From Lachnospiraceae bacterium (GTDB lineage: Bacteria > Bacillota > Clostridia > Lachnospirales > Lachnospiraceae), in the NCBI GenBank assembly GCA_015258065.1, contig JABZIZ010000012.1, forward strand, positions 1-64,000: 64,000 nt of DNA, given 5' to 3'. Each line of letters opens with the position of its first letter. The stretch's first letter is position 1. The position numbers and the translations under genes are program-made. The notes beneath the pieces were generated by a model. That model did no database searches. It was not told where the DNA came from and was given only the letters and a program-made list of their open reading frames with translations. Below, in pieces: positions 6,212 to 15,363 of this stretch.

Positions 6212-8878
6212 TCATAACGTTAGGTTCCCTCCTGTTATCTCCAGCCTGGTCTTTCCGGGTCCAATTGTTTCCCTCTGCCCATCCGGAAGCAACACGCTTG
6301 CCTGCATGTTACAGGGAAGCTCTATGGAAAAGATGCACCGATCCCCCTCGAAATACCATCCACTCTGCACTTCTCCCTTTGGTGTCATCACCCTGGCGCT
6401 TGCACTTCCCAGTGCCTTACTGACAAAAGGTTTGATGACGGTGCTGCGATCAGAATAATGAATGCCGCACACTCCGTCCAGTAAAAAAGAGACGATGGCC
6501 CCGTAAGCATAATGATTCAACGAATCCTTCGGAACACCATCCTTACTGATGCCGTCCCAGGTTTCCCAGATCGTTGTGGCTCCTTTCCTAACAGAATAAA
6601 GCCAGCCCGGCATCTCTTCCTGCAAAAGAAGCCGGTATGCCGTAGCAACGAATCCGTTTTCCGCCAGCACCCCGCATAGATCGGGTGTCGTAAGAAAGCC
6701 GGTGTTCAGATGATCATCCATTTCTTCTACCAGCACATTCAGATCCGCTGCGGCTTGCTTTGTCTGCTCCTCCGAAAGAAGTCCAAACGAGATCGGTCTG
6801 ACATATTGGCACTGCCTCTTCGAATGAATCACTCCTCCGTCCGTAAAGGAGGACAGAAAGGCCGATCGCGCATTTTCGGATACCTCTCTATAATGCTTCG
6901 CCTCTTCTTCCTTCTGCAAAATCCCGGCAATTTCCGCCAGTAATTTTCCGGAATAGCTGAAATAGGCGGTGGCAACGTCATAATTCCCGTTCCTCATGCT
7001 CTGCTCGGGCGTTGTTCCCATTTCACACCACTCCCCGTAATTGATTCCCGTCTCCATGGTGTAGTCACGGTACTCGGGATCTCCGTGAAACTCTCCCTCT
7101 CCCTTCGCCTTTGCGAGATTTTCCAAAAAGGCGTACCACTTTTTCATCATCTCGTAGTGGTCTTTCAGAATCCGTATATCTCCCGTCCACCGGTAGATGG
7201 CATAAGGCACCAAAATGCAGGCATCTCCCCACCCTACAGAGCCTGCCAACATCTGACTAAACATCCCCGGGCGATTGTTGGGCGGTGCAATATTGGCAAC
7301 CCTTCCATCCTCAAACTGACCATAACGACACTGATTTAACCAGTGGGAAAAAACGGTCTCACAGTTCATCAGACCAAGTCCCGTCTTCACAAAGATACCG
7401 GCATCCCCTGTCCAACCTGCCCTCTCCCTTGTCGGGCAGTCGGTCGGAATCCCCAGAAAGTTCCCCTTCAGACTCCAGAGTGCGTTCTCGAAAAGCCGGT
7501 TGAGGAGGGGATTCTCACTGGTGAAAAAGGCTTTTTGCTCCATATCCGAATATACCGCATGCGCCGTAAAGACCGCATCCTCCAAGGAAAGATCGGTGAT
7601 GACCTTCACATAACGGAAGCCCATTACGGTAAAATGCGACTGATAATGATTCTCTCCCTCTTTACAGGTGTAATGAATCATCTGATAAGTGCCGCCTTCC
7701 TTATGCCTCTTTCTGTCTTCAAAATTTTCCTGCGTAAAATTCCCGTTTTCATCCAGTGTCTCGCCATGCAAAAGCGTAATGGTCTGACCCGCATGCGCTT
7801 TTACACGAAATTCCACGATCCCTGCCATATTCTGAGAAAAATCAATCACCCGTTCTCCTGCAGGCGTAAGGATGAGTTTCCCCGGAAAGCTTTCCTTTGC
7901 TCTCACCGGCACTGCATTTCCTGCCTGTAAAAGCGTATGATCTTCTCCCAGTACCTCTACCGGCTGCCAGCGCTTATCGTCAGAAGGCATCTCTTCTTTT
8001 TGTGCATCATAAACCTCGCCCTGCTGCAGATCATTCTGTGCAAGAGCGCCAAGAGAAGCCTCCCAGGAAGCGTCCGTAACAACGACCGGCGTCTTTTCCA
8101 CCTCCAGTTTGGCGAGGGCGCTTACTCTGTCGCCGTAAAGATTCCTGTCCCCGTCGACTCCGGAGGTGCTGCGGTACCAGCCGTCTCCCAATAGAATTTC
8201 CAGCGTATTCTCGCCTTCCTCCAATAAATCGCCGACATCGTACGTCTGGTAAGGAATTTCAAAATGATAGTTGGCAGGTCCGGGAGTCAGAACATCCCTT
8301 CCGACCCTTTTGCCATTGAGGCTTGCTTCATAAACACCTCTGGCGCTGATGTAGAGACGAGCCTCCCCTCTTTTGGAACAGGCAAATCTTTTTCTCAGAT
8401 AAGCTGCAGGAAGATGGGGGTGAAAGACCTCCGTTTCCTCCTTTCTTCTTTCAAGAAAGGCTTTCTTTGCAAGGCGGTTCATCGCATCGCCGCTCTCTGC
8501 TTCCGCTGGGACAGAAGGATCCGCAGCGCTCTTTTCCTCCCTGCCAATCCAGAGCGCTCCCTGCCAGTCCTCCTCACACAAAAGACCCATCTCAAAGGTC
8601 TGCTCCTCGCTCCACTCTCCGCAGACCTCTTCTTCATCATATAAACGCACTCTCCAGGAAATGCGATCTCTGGAAGACAGCTTCTCATCAAGGAGATAGA
8701 ATTCCCGATCAGAGACCACCTTGCCGGTATCTAACAAGGGGTGTCCGTTTCGTTTGACCTGAATTTGAAAGGCGGTCTGGAACCTGCCTTCTGTCGCCTC
8801 CCATGACAGACGCTGCGTCTTACAGTCCAGCCCGATCGGGTTCACTCTATATTCTGTTTTGCAATCAATCGTTCTCAT
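6212..8878 (-). CDS. Alpha-L-rhamnosidase, GH78
   Basis: This 888-residue enzyme would remove terminal L-rhamnose from glycosides such as flavonoid rutinosides or saponins. It has an N-terminal beta-sandwich that opens with WEA and SWRVRLYD, a second sandwich with ARLYISARGVYEASLNG, and the (alpha/alpha)6 catalytic domain beginning near residue 430. The hallmark DCPTRERAGWTGDA lies in the catalytic part and carries the proposed acid residues. The C-terminal sandwich ends the protein. There is no signal peptide, so it acts inside the cell on imported glycosides. It is the last gene of the operon that begins with the symporter at 16857. The real sugar specificity is untested. Confidence 0.9.
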   Translation of the reverse strand: MRTIDCKTEYRVNPIGLDCKTQRLSWEATEGRFQTAFQIQVKRNGHPLLDTGKVVSDREFYLLDEKLSSRDRISWRVRLYDEEEVCGEWSEEQTFEMGLLCEEDWQGALWIGREEKSAADPSVPAEAESGDAMNRLAKKAFLERRKEETEVFHPHLPAAYLRKRFACSKRGEARLYISARGVYEASLNGKRVGRDVLTPGPANYHFEIPYQTYDVGDLLEEGENTLEILLGDGWYRSTSGVDGDRNLYGDRVSALAKLEVEKTPVVVTDASWEASLGALAQNDLQQGEVYDAQKEEMPSDDKRWQPVEVLGEDHTLLQAGNAVPVRAKESFPGKLILTPAGERVIDFSQNMAGIVEFRVKAHAGQTITLLHGETLDENGNFTQENFEDRKRHKEGGTYQMIHYTCKEGENHYQSHFTVMGFRYVKVITDLSLEDAVFTAHAVYSDMEQKAFFTSENPLLNRLFENALWSLKGNFLGIPTDCPTRERAGWTGDAGIFVKTGLGLMNCETVFSHWLNQCRYGQFEDGRVANIAPPNNRPGMFSQMLAGSVGWGDACILVPYAIYRWTGDIRILKDHYEMMKKWYAFLENLAKAKGEGEFHGDPEYRDYTMETGINYGEWCEMGTTPEQSMRNGNYDVATAYFSYSGKLLAEIAGILQKEEEAKHYREVSENARSAFLSSFTDGGVIHSKRQCQYVRPISFGLLSEEQTKQAAADLNVLVEEMDDHLNTGFLTTPDLCGVLAENGFVATAYRLLLQEEMPGWLYSVRKGATTIWETWDGISKDGVPKDSLNHYAYGAIVSFLLDGVCGIHYSDRSTVIKPFVSKALGSASARVMTPKGEVQSGWYFEGDRCIFSIELPCNMQASVLLPDGQRETIGPGKTRLEITGGNLTL

Positions 8879-8914
8879 CTCTTATCTCACCTTCTGGTCC
8901 CGCCTCTTCTGTTC

Positions 8915-9766
8915 CTACCTGACATATTCATTCATAAAGGCAGCCGATCTCTCCATCGATTTGAGCGGCGAATTTTGCGGCCAATTCCTGTGACTCTCGA
9001 GTACAATCGCTCGCACTCCTTCCTGCAACGCCAAAGAAACCAGCTTTGGCAAAGGCAGATTTCCGTCCCCCAGTTCCATGCTGTCGGAGGTAAGGAGAGG
9101 AGTCATAGGCGCTTTCTTTAATTTCGTACCCCGATCATTGATATGATAGAGTTTCATCCTTCCCTTTAATTTTTCCAGGAAGGCAAAGGGGTCAGCCCCC
9201 GCTTCCACAGCCCAGTATGGATCCGGTTCAAAAAAGAGGGAGGAAGCATCCGACTCCTCGAGCAAGAGATCCAGCACTCTCCTCGATCCGTCCACCTTCT
9301 GAAACTCTACATTGTGATTATGATAACTGAGTGTAATACCTGCCTTTTTCAGCTCCTCACCTGTCTTGCTCAGCCGGTGTGCCAAATTCACCACCTCTTT
9401 GCAATCTAAATAATTGAAACGGTACATTCCTGTGATGATCAGCTGATCCGTCTGAAAGGCCTCCGCATCCGCAATTACCGCGTCTTGTTCCCGTTCCAAA
9501 CTTCCCAAATCCGTGTGGAGCCCTGTCACCTGCAGCTTTGCCTCAGAAATCAGATCTTTCCAGGGCAACTTTCCTCCCTTTCCCACCGGCATCCCTGCCA
9601 TTTTGGTCAAAAATCTGACAATAAAGGGAGAGGGATGGATCATGAAACGGTTTAATTCGATTCCGTCATAACCGGCACGCTTCACACTCCTTAGCGTTGT
9701 GCGTGCCTCCTGCTCAGTTCCTGTTACCGTTCCCAGCATGATTTGCTGTATGGACTTTACTGCCAC
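8915..9766 (-). CDS. Sugar phosphate isomerase/epimerase-like TIM barrel
   Basis: The protein of about 284 residues has the xylose-isomerase-like (AP-endonuclease-2) barrel. Metal-ligand segments are seen in YDGIELNR, TGLHTD, LSYHNHNVEF, FEPDPYWAVEAG, LYHINDRG and the final VLESHRNW. Such proteins isomerize or epimerize sugars or act on oxidized sugar glycosides; here the substrate is unknown. The start is most likely GTG at 9764-9766 with GGAAGG before it. The longer frame to 10000 would overlap the GH43 gene by over 100 bases. It sits between the GH43 and GH78 genes on one strand. A hairpin at 9855-9880 precedes it and may lower its expression relative to upstream genes. Confidence 0.8.
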   Translation of the reverse strand: MAVKSIQQIMLGTVTGTEQEARTTLRSVKRAGYDGIELNRFMIHPSPFIVRFLTKMAGMPVGKGGKLPWKDLISEAKLQVTGLHTDLGSLEREQDAVIADAEAFQTDQLIITGMYRFNYLDCKEVVNLAHRLSKTGEELKKAGITLSYHNHNVEFQKVDGSRRVLDLLLEESDASSLFFEPDPYWAVEAGADPFAFLEKLKGRMKLYHINDRGTKLKKAPMTPLLTSDSMELGDGNLPLPKLVSLALQEGVRAIVLESHRNWPQNSPLKSMERSAAFMNEYVR

Positions 9767-9854
9767 TTCTTTTCCTTCCTTCCCATGCACGTCTGATCCG
9801 TATGGAATGCCTCTATTTTTCGCAGACCTGTATTTTTCCTTTTGGCGGTCGACC

Positions 9855-9880
9855 AAAACCGGAATTTTCATTCCGGTTTT
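9855..9880 (-). terminator. Intra-operon hairpin between GH43 and epimerase genes
   Basis: A perfect 11-base stem (9855-9865 with 9870-9880, AAAACCGGAAT/ATTCCGGTTTT) with a four-base loop lies just past the GH43 stop. Only four T follow the stem in the minus direction, so it may be a partial terminator or an mRNA stability element. Confidence 0.55.
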
Positions 9881-9887
9881 TGACTCT

Positions 9888-11675
9888 TCAGGAAAGTTCC
9901 TGCACCTGTCCGGTTGTAATGCCGTTTTCATTAAAAGCATCGACCCTGACATAGTATCGACTACCTGCGACAAGCGCCCCGACTCTTCTGTGATTTTCAA
10001 AGGTCATAACACTATGATACAGTCGATCCGGGGAGAGGCCCCAGAGAATATTGTAACCGGTTGCTTCTTCTCCAGTGATCTCCACTTCCATGTCCAGCGG
10101 ACTTGTTCTTCGTGCGTAAAAGGCAGGCGCCTTCGGTTTACTCCCGTCGCCCCTTCCAAATATTCTCAAACCGGAAACGGCAGGTGTCTGCCCATAGGGA
10201 ACAGACAAATGAGATAAACGCAAATAGCGGATGGAAATCCCCTCTTCTCGCACAATCAGATCATGAGGCAGATCCGTCTCCTCCTGTCTCTTGTCCTCGA
10301 TGACGAAATATTGCCTTCCATCCACCGACCCCTCTAACAGCCAACGCGTCTGATACACCTGCTCATCGATGTATCTTGCCTGGGTTGTACCCCTGATTTG
10401 GCCGGGAACGGGAATTTCCGGTGCATCATCCGCAAAATTCACCTGCACCGCCCTCACATCATAAACCTTGCCCAAATCCATGAGCAGCCAAGAGGACGCA
10501 TCTTCCTGTAGCGGTCTCCACCAGGTTCTGATATTTTCGTCTGCAACGTTTTCCGCACTTTTCCCGTCCTCACTGCTGGACGCCGTCACTTTTTTGCCAA
10601 AAGAGAGGAGATAGAAGGAAGGTTCCGCCCACGGATCCTCTTCCTCCACATTTACCGGCCAGTCCGCATATCGCTGATTGCAGAACAATTCTCCCTCCGC
10701 ATCAATCCCGGCAGGAAAAATACCGACGCGCCGCTCGAAATCGTGATTCACACTGATCCTCATGGTTGCAGCATGAAAGAGCTTCCCGCTCTTATCCTTC
10801 ATCGTGGATCCGTGCCCTGCTCCCGGAAGAAACCCTCCCGGCTTATAAGAATAGGGATTATTCTTTGCCGGAACAAAGGGACCCAGCGGAGACTCTCCCA
10901 CATACACCCCGTCGCCGTAGGTATTATACTGCGTGCCTGCAAAGGCATATTGCAGGTAGTACTTCCCGTTCCATTTGTCCATCCAAGCCCCCTCAACGAA
11001 GGGCTCATCCGTGAACATCCCTCGGATTAGCGGCACATAGTTCGGCGGAAGATCCTCGATTTTCTGGTGATTTGCCTTCAAAAAGGCTTCAAAGGCGGCA
11101 TCCACCTCTTCTTTGCTCTTCGGAGATCTGCTGTTATCCTCTCCCACACGTTCAAAACCGTTTTGCTCCGGATGAGAAAAAATCAATTCCTTCTTTTCCC
11201 CGATGATCTGCATGGTTTTCGGATCCAGCTCCGCACCGTAAATGGGGGTCTGATTCGAACATCCCCAGTAAAAATACATTCTTCCATCTTCGTCGACAAA
11301 GAGGTTGGGATCCCAGAAGTCGAAGGTTCCCTTGATTTCTTCATACGGTCCGTGGATGACATCCTTCGTCCGGTAGAAATTACAGTTCTCTCCTCTTTTG
11401 GAAGCGCAAAAATAAACATAATCCCCCACCACTCTTGCATCCGGAGCGTAATCGTAAAGGGGCAGCGCATCCGGAAGCCGGTAGCTCTTCCACTCCGCCA
11501 GATTCTCCGAGACCCATACACTCAAATTCATGGAAGGGAAGAGATAGTACTTTCCCTGAAAAAAAATCATCGACGGATCCGCCGCTTCTCTGCAAATCAC
11601 AATTCTGTTTTTTCTCTGATCTGCATTGAACTGGTACCGGTAATTGATATTGATCGGATTGCAAAAGTATTTCAT
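9888..11675 (-). CDS. Glycoside hydrolase family 43 with F5/8-type C-terminal domain
   Basis: The 595-residue enzyme has a five-bladed propeller. The early REAADPSMI gives the general-base Asp near residue 33, FDFWDPNLF supplies the second Asp near 131, and DEPFVEGAW gives the likely catalytic Glu. GH43 enzymes release arabinose or xylose. After about residue 360 comes a discoidin-like segment (VTASSSEDGKSAENVADE ... WWRPLQ ... SWLLMDLGKVYDV) and then a fibronectin-like tail. I use ATG 11673-11675, preceded by GGAGA; the codon before it is TTG. There is no signal peptide. It lies within the symporter/glycosidase operon. Arabinosidase versus xylosidase cannot be decided by eye. Confidence 0.87.
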   Translation of the reverse strand: MKYFCNPININYRYQFNADQRKNRIVICREAADPSMIFFQGKYYLFPSMNLSVWVSENLAEWKSYRLPDALPLYDYAPDARVVGDYVYFCASKRGENCNFYRTKDVIHGPYEEIKGTFDFWDPNLFVDEDGRMYFYWGCSNQTPIYGAELDPKTMQIIGEKKELIFSHPEQNGFERVGEDNSRSPKSKEEVDAAFEAFLKANHQKIEDLPPNYVPLIRGMFTDEPFVEGAWMDKWNGKYYLQYAFAGTQYNTYGDGVYVGESPLGPFVPAKNNPYSYKPGGFLPGAGHGSTMKDKSGKLFHAATMRISVNHDFERRVGIFPAGIDAEGELFCNQRYADWPVNVEEEDPWAEPSFYLLSFGKKVTASSSEDGKSAENVADENIRTWWRPLQEDASSWLLMDLGKVYDVRAVQVNFADDAPEIPVPGQIRGTTQARYIDEQVYQTRWLLEGSVDGRQYFVIEDKRQEETDLPHDLIVREEGISIRYLRLSHLSVPYGQTPAVSGLRIFGRGDGSKPKAPAFYARRTSPLDMEVEITGEEATGYNILWGLSPDRLYHSVMTFENHRRVGALVAGSRYYVRVDAFNENGITTGQVQELS

Positions 11676-11732
11676 CAAAATTCTCCAGCCTGTTTTATTT
11701 GGGTTCAGTCAAAAATGGATCTGATGCCATTC

Positions 11733-13100
11733 TTACCAGTTGCTTCCGGCAAGTTTTCCAAGTAACTGTAAGCTTTCCTTCGGCTCTCTCTCCATGCTAT
11801 TCCGGTCCACACCAACCAGGCCGAAGGTCATGGAGAATCCCCTTTGCCATTCAAAATTGTCTAAAAGGGACCAGTAAAAATATCCCTTGACGACAATCCC
11901 GTCTTCCATGCACCGGTGAACGCCGGCAAGCGCTTCCTTAATAAAAGCCTGCCGCTCCTCATCTTTTGCCGTTGCAATGCCGTTTTCCGTTACCAGAATC
12001 GGCATTTGAATACCGTTTTTTGCAAATTCCACATGCACCTTCCTGATCACATGTTCCAGTGCCTGCGGGTAGTTGGCATACCCCATCTGCGTCACCGGCA
12101 CCCCCTCCTCGACAGGGATCGAACCCTCCGGTCCGATCTTCATGCAGCTGTAATTCTGGAGTCCAAAAAAGTCATCGTCCCTGATCGCCTTCAGGTAGTG
12201 AGAAAACTCATCCTCCCACTCTTTTTTTGCCCTATCTTCGCCGCCCTCTACTACCTGCAAATCGTGCAGGGATAGGGTGAGTCCGACTTTCAAAGTCGGA
12301 TGGATCTTCTTGATGGCCTCCCTTGCCGCACGGTGCGCCTGCATGACAAGCTCATCTCCCTCCTTGGTGCAGGCGGAAACAAAACAGGCGGGGTCCTTCG
12401 TTCCGAAGGCTTCCAGATTCTCCGCCTCCTGCATTCTCCTGTTTTCCATCATGGAGCGGAAGTTCATCCCGACCTGAGCCATTCCTTCGCCATTTCCGTT
12501 CTCTTCTTCACGGCTCTTTTGCTCCGTCTGCTCGCCGCCAACTCTTTCCCCGGAAGCTGCCTGCTGCATCAGCGCCGCCTTTGCCATCATCTGTTTCTGA
12601 AACATGGCAGCAATGGCGGAAACCTGCAGCCTCATATTAGCTTCATTGATGGTGCAAACATAAGAAAGCTCGTTTCCCAGCTCCTTCACCACATAGGAGC
12701 AGTATTTTGCAAAATCCTCTACCACTCCCGGATTCTCCCAGCCCCCTTTGCGAATCAACCAGGCAGGAGAAGTAAAATGCATGAGGGTTACGATCGGTTC
12801 CACCCCTCTTTGTTTACAATATCGAATCACGCTACGGTAATGCTCGATTTCCACTTCGTCAAACTTGCCTTCCTCAGGTTCAATTCTTGCCCATTCAATG
12901 GAAAAACGGTAGGCATTGAGCCCCGCATCCGCCAGCAGATCAATGTCCTCCTGATAGCGGTGGTAGTGATCCACCGCCCTGCCTGAGGGTTCTGCAAAAC
13001 TGGTGTGAGGCAGATGCTCCATCAGCCAGTAATCGCTATGAATGTTATCTCCTTCGACCTGATGTGCTGCAGTGGCAGCACCTATAAAAAAACGACCCAT
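11733..13100 (-). CDS. Glycoside hydrolase family 1 (beta-glucosidase type) with inserted Met/Gln-rich segment
   Basis: The 455-residue enzyme hydrolyses beta-glucosides or related small glycosides in the cytoplasm. The acid/base is Glu153 in CTINEAN (usual form TxNEP) and the nucleophile is Glu372 in ILVTENG. It begins in family style with FIGAATAAHQVEGD. Right after the acid/base region, residues about 160-230 form an unusual insertion rich in Met, Gln, Glu and Lys (for example MFQKQMMAKAALMQQ). There are four bases between the GH2 stop and this ATG, so the two are probably translated together. Phospho-glycosidase activity is unlikely because the partner transporter is a symporter, not a PTS; this is inference. 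Confidence 0.88.
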   Translation of the reverse strand: MGRFFIGAATAAHQVEGDNIHSDYWLMEHLPHTSFAEPSGRAVDHYHRYQEDIDLLADAGLNAYRFSIEWARIEPEEGKFDEVEIEHYRSVIRYCKQRGVEPIVTLMHFTSPAWLIRKGGWENPGVVEDFAKYCSYVVKELGNELSYVCTINEANMRLQVSAIAAMFQKQMMAKAALMQQAASGERVGGEQTEQKSREEENGNGEGMAQVGMNFRSMMENRRMQEAENLEAFGTKDPACFVSACTKEGDELVMQAHRAAREAIKKIHPTLKVGLTLSLHDLQVVEGGEDRAKKEWEDEFSHYLKAIRDDDFFGLQNYSCMKIGPEGSIPVEEGVPVTQMGYANYPQALEHVIRKVHVEFAKNGIQMPILVTENGIATAKDEERQAFIKEALAGVHRCMEDGIVVKGYFYWSLLDNFEWQRGFSMTFGLVGVDRNSMEREPKESLQLLGKLAGSNW

Positions 13101-13104
13101 CTTC

Positions 13105-15336
13105 TCAACCTTTCCGGATCTTTGAAAGAGCCTTGCTCAGTGCTTTGATCTCTTCTCCTTCCAGATCCATTCCGCCCTGCTGTAAAAGTTTCCTGAGAGG
13201 CTGTCTGGCGATCATCGCCTGCATTGCAGGAGAAATGGTTACATTTTCTCCCATCCCGCCGGCAGTTTTCTTTTGCATCTGTTTCATCATTTTTTCGATG
13301 ATGATCGCTCCTGCAGGCTGCGCCTGAATTTCCGCCATGGTACTGTTCAGGGAAAGATAGCCATTATCCTCTACCGGCTCCTCTTCCTTTTCATCAAACC
13401 AATTTCGCACCTTGTCTGCCGATGCAAAGTAAGAAGGATTGGGACTGGAAACCCTGGCAATCTCCATTTCATCTCTTAGATTCGTCCCCGGAACAAGAGC
13501 CTCAATCTTGTGTATTCCACAAATCGGAACATCGATGGTGAAGACATGCTCTCCCTTCTGAGTAGCAACCTCTTTGCCATCGACCAAGAACGTCACCTCC
13601 TTCTGGTTGGAGTAAGCCTTCACCTGCGTTACCTCTTCTATGCGGTCGTGATATCTCTTTCCACAAAGATGAACGAAGGCCTCCTTCGACCACCAGGCTT
13701 TATAAATATAAAACGCATCCTTCTTTTGCTTGCGGTCAAAGGTAATCAAGCCTTTATGATTTTTGCCGGGATCCCCCGCGTCTTCTCTTCCCGCCGCAGC
13801 AAATTCAAACATATTCCAGCAATAGGTTCCCCAAAGATAAGGCCTCTTTGCAAACATTTCCAGCATATGTTCATGGTAAAGCGCCTGATAGCTTTCGGTA
13901 TAATCTCCCTTCTCCGGCTTCGGCGACTGAAGCGTAATCACGGCATCCGCGCCATATTCCGTCAGTCCGATCACGGTATCCGGATATTTGGCATGAAAAT
14001 CATCAAACCAGGCATCGTTATCTTCCATTTCCCCTACATACCACCCGTAGTAGAGATTATACCCACGGATATCCGGAAGAGAAACAAGAGGGCTGTCCGT
14101 TTCCAAAAGAAACAGATTGGCCATAGCGGAAACTCTGCCGGGATCCATCTGATGAATGAGATCATTCAGGATGCGGTGATTTTCCAGCAGATCCTCCGTT
14201 ACCCCCTGCAAGCTGATCTCATTGGAAATCGCCCAACAAATGATGGACGCATGATTATAATTCTGTACGATCAAATCCTTCATCTGCTCTATTGTGTTGG
14301 CTCTGCCCTTTGGAATATGCACCGTAATATACGGAATCTCCGCCCAGACAACAATGCCCTTCTCATCACAAAGGTCATAGAAGGTTTGATCATGCTGATA
14401 ATGTGCAAGGCGAATGGAATTTGCTCCCATGGACAGGATGAGCTCCATATCTTCTTCGTGCATCTGCGTCGTGAGTGCATTTCCCACGCCTGCCCTGTCC
14501 TGATGACGGCTCACACCATGGAGCGGATAGCTCCTTCCGTTCAGGAAAAAGCCTTTTTGCGGATCAAAATGGTATTCCCTGCAGCCAAAGTGTGTCTGCA
14601 CCTGATCGCAAGCCTTACCGTTTCGGTAAACAGTCGCCGTCGCATGGTACAGATAGGGATCCTCCAGGCCATCCCAGCGATGCACCTTTGGAATCATCAG
14701 ACTCCCCTGCGCCAGAAACTTTGTGGGGCGACTTCCTTCCTTCAGCTCCGTCAGGGAAAGCCTTGTTTCACCGACCCCGTCTACACTGACCACGACCTTT
14801 TCCGCATCTCCTACCAGATACGCTTCCAGCGTGATAGAGGCTCCTTCTCCGCAAAGATGGGGCGTCACATAAAAGCCCTCTCCGCCATGGTCTTCCAGAT
14901 CAAAATGTGTCTCATCTGTCACAATCAGATAAACATCCCGGTAAATCCCGCCGTAAAAGGTGAAATCAGCCTTCTGCGGGTAAACATAATCATTGGGTGC
15001 ATTGTCTACATAAACTTCCAACAGGTTATTTTCTTTCAGCGCATCCGTGAGGCGGAAGCGGAAAGTCGAATATCCGCCATCATGATGCCCCAGCTCCTCC
15101 CCGTTGAGCAAGACTCTGGCGGAGGAATTCACGCCCCTGAATTCCATATAAACCTGTTCCCCTGCAGCGATCGGAGGTGCTGCAAATTCCTTCTTGTATA
15201 AGCACTCTCCCCTATAGTAGAGGGAAGGACCCGTAGAACCGTCTACGGCGTTCCATGTATGAGGAAGACGTACCGTTTCCGGCACTCCCTCCTTTATAAA
15301 TGTCCAATCCTCGTTGAAATGACTGACTCTTCGCAT
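13105..15336 (-). CDS. Glycoside hydrolase family 2 (beta-galactosidase or beta-glucuronidase type)
   Basis: The 743-residue enzyme has the GH2 order: sugar-binding sandwich (FNEDWTFIKEG), immunoglobulin-like domain, and TIM barrel from about residue 262. The acid/base is Glu373 in AISNEIS and the nucleophile Glu460 in GLTEYGADA. An N-x-K pattern (NHKGLITFDR) is present, as in uronidases, but related beta-galactosidases have a similar string, so the glycone stays open. From about residue 650 a roughly 90-residue helical tail rich in Met, Gln and Lys follows (EKMMKQMQKK). No signal peptide is seen. AAGGAGG precedes the start. The neighbouring glucuronate genes make a glucuronidase role plausible. 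Confidence 0.88.
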   Translation of the reverse strand: MRRVSHFNEDWTFIKEGVPETVRLPHTWNAVDGSTGPSLYYRGECLYKKEFAAPPIAAGEQVYMEFRGVNSSARVLLNGEELGHHDGGYSTFRFRLTDALKENNLLEVYVDNAPNDYVYPQKADFTFYGGIYRDVYLIVTDETHFDLEDHGGEGFYVTPHLCGEGASITLEAYLVGDAEKVVVSVDGVGETRLSLTELKEGSRPTKFLAQGSLMIPKVHRWDGLEDPYLYHATATVYRNGKACDQVQTHFGCREYHFDPQKGFFLNGRSYPLHGVSRHQDRAGVGNALTTQMHEEDMELILSMGANSIRLAHYQHDQTFYDLCDEKGIVVWAEIPYITVHIPKGRANTIEQMKDLIVQNYNHASIICWAISNEISLQGVTEDLLENHRILNDLIHQMDPGRVSAMANLFLLETDSPLVSLPDIRGYNLYYGWYVGEMEDNDAWFDDFHAKYPDTVIGLTEYGADAVITLQSPKPEKGDYTESYQALYHEHMLEMFAKRPYLWGTYCWNMFEFAAAGREDAGDPGKNHKGLITFDRKQKKDAFYIYKAWWSKEAFVHLCGKRYHDRIEEVTQVKAYSNQKEVTFLVDGKEVATQKGEHVFTIDVPICGIHKIEALVPGTNLRDEMEIARVSSPNPSYFASADKVRNWFDEKEEEPVEDNGYLSLNSTMAEIQAQPAGAIIIEKMMKQMQKKTAGGMGENVTISPAMQAMIARQPLRKLLQQGGMDLEGEEIKALSKALSKIRKG

Positions 15337-15363
15337 CTCTGCCTCCTTACGGGGAACCCTCGA

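Noticed and set aside
13510..15201. 563-codon plus-strand open frame opposite the GH2 gene
   Set aside because: It is antisense to a well-conserved enzyme, has no ribosome site and no recognisable domain; long antisense frames are expected from the codon bias here.
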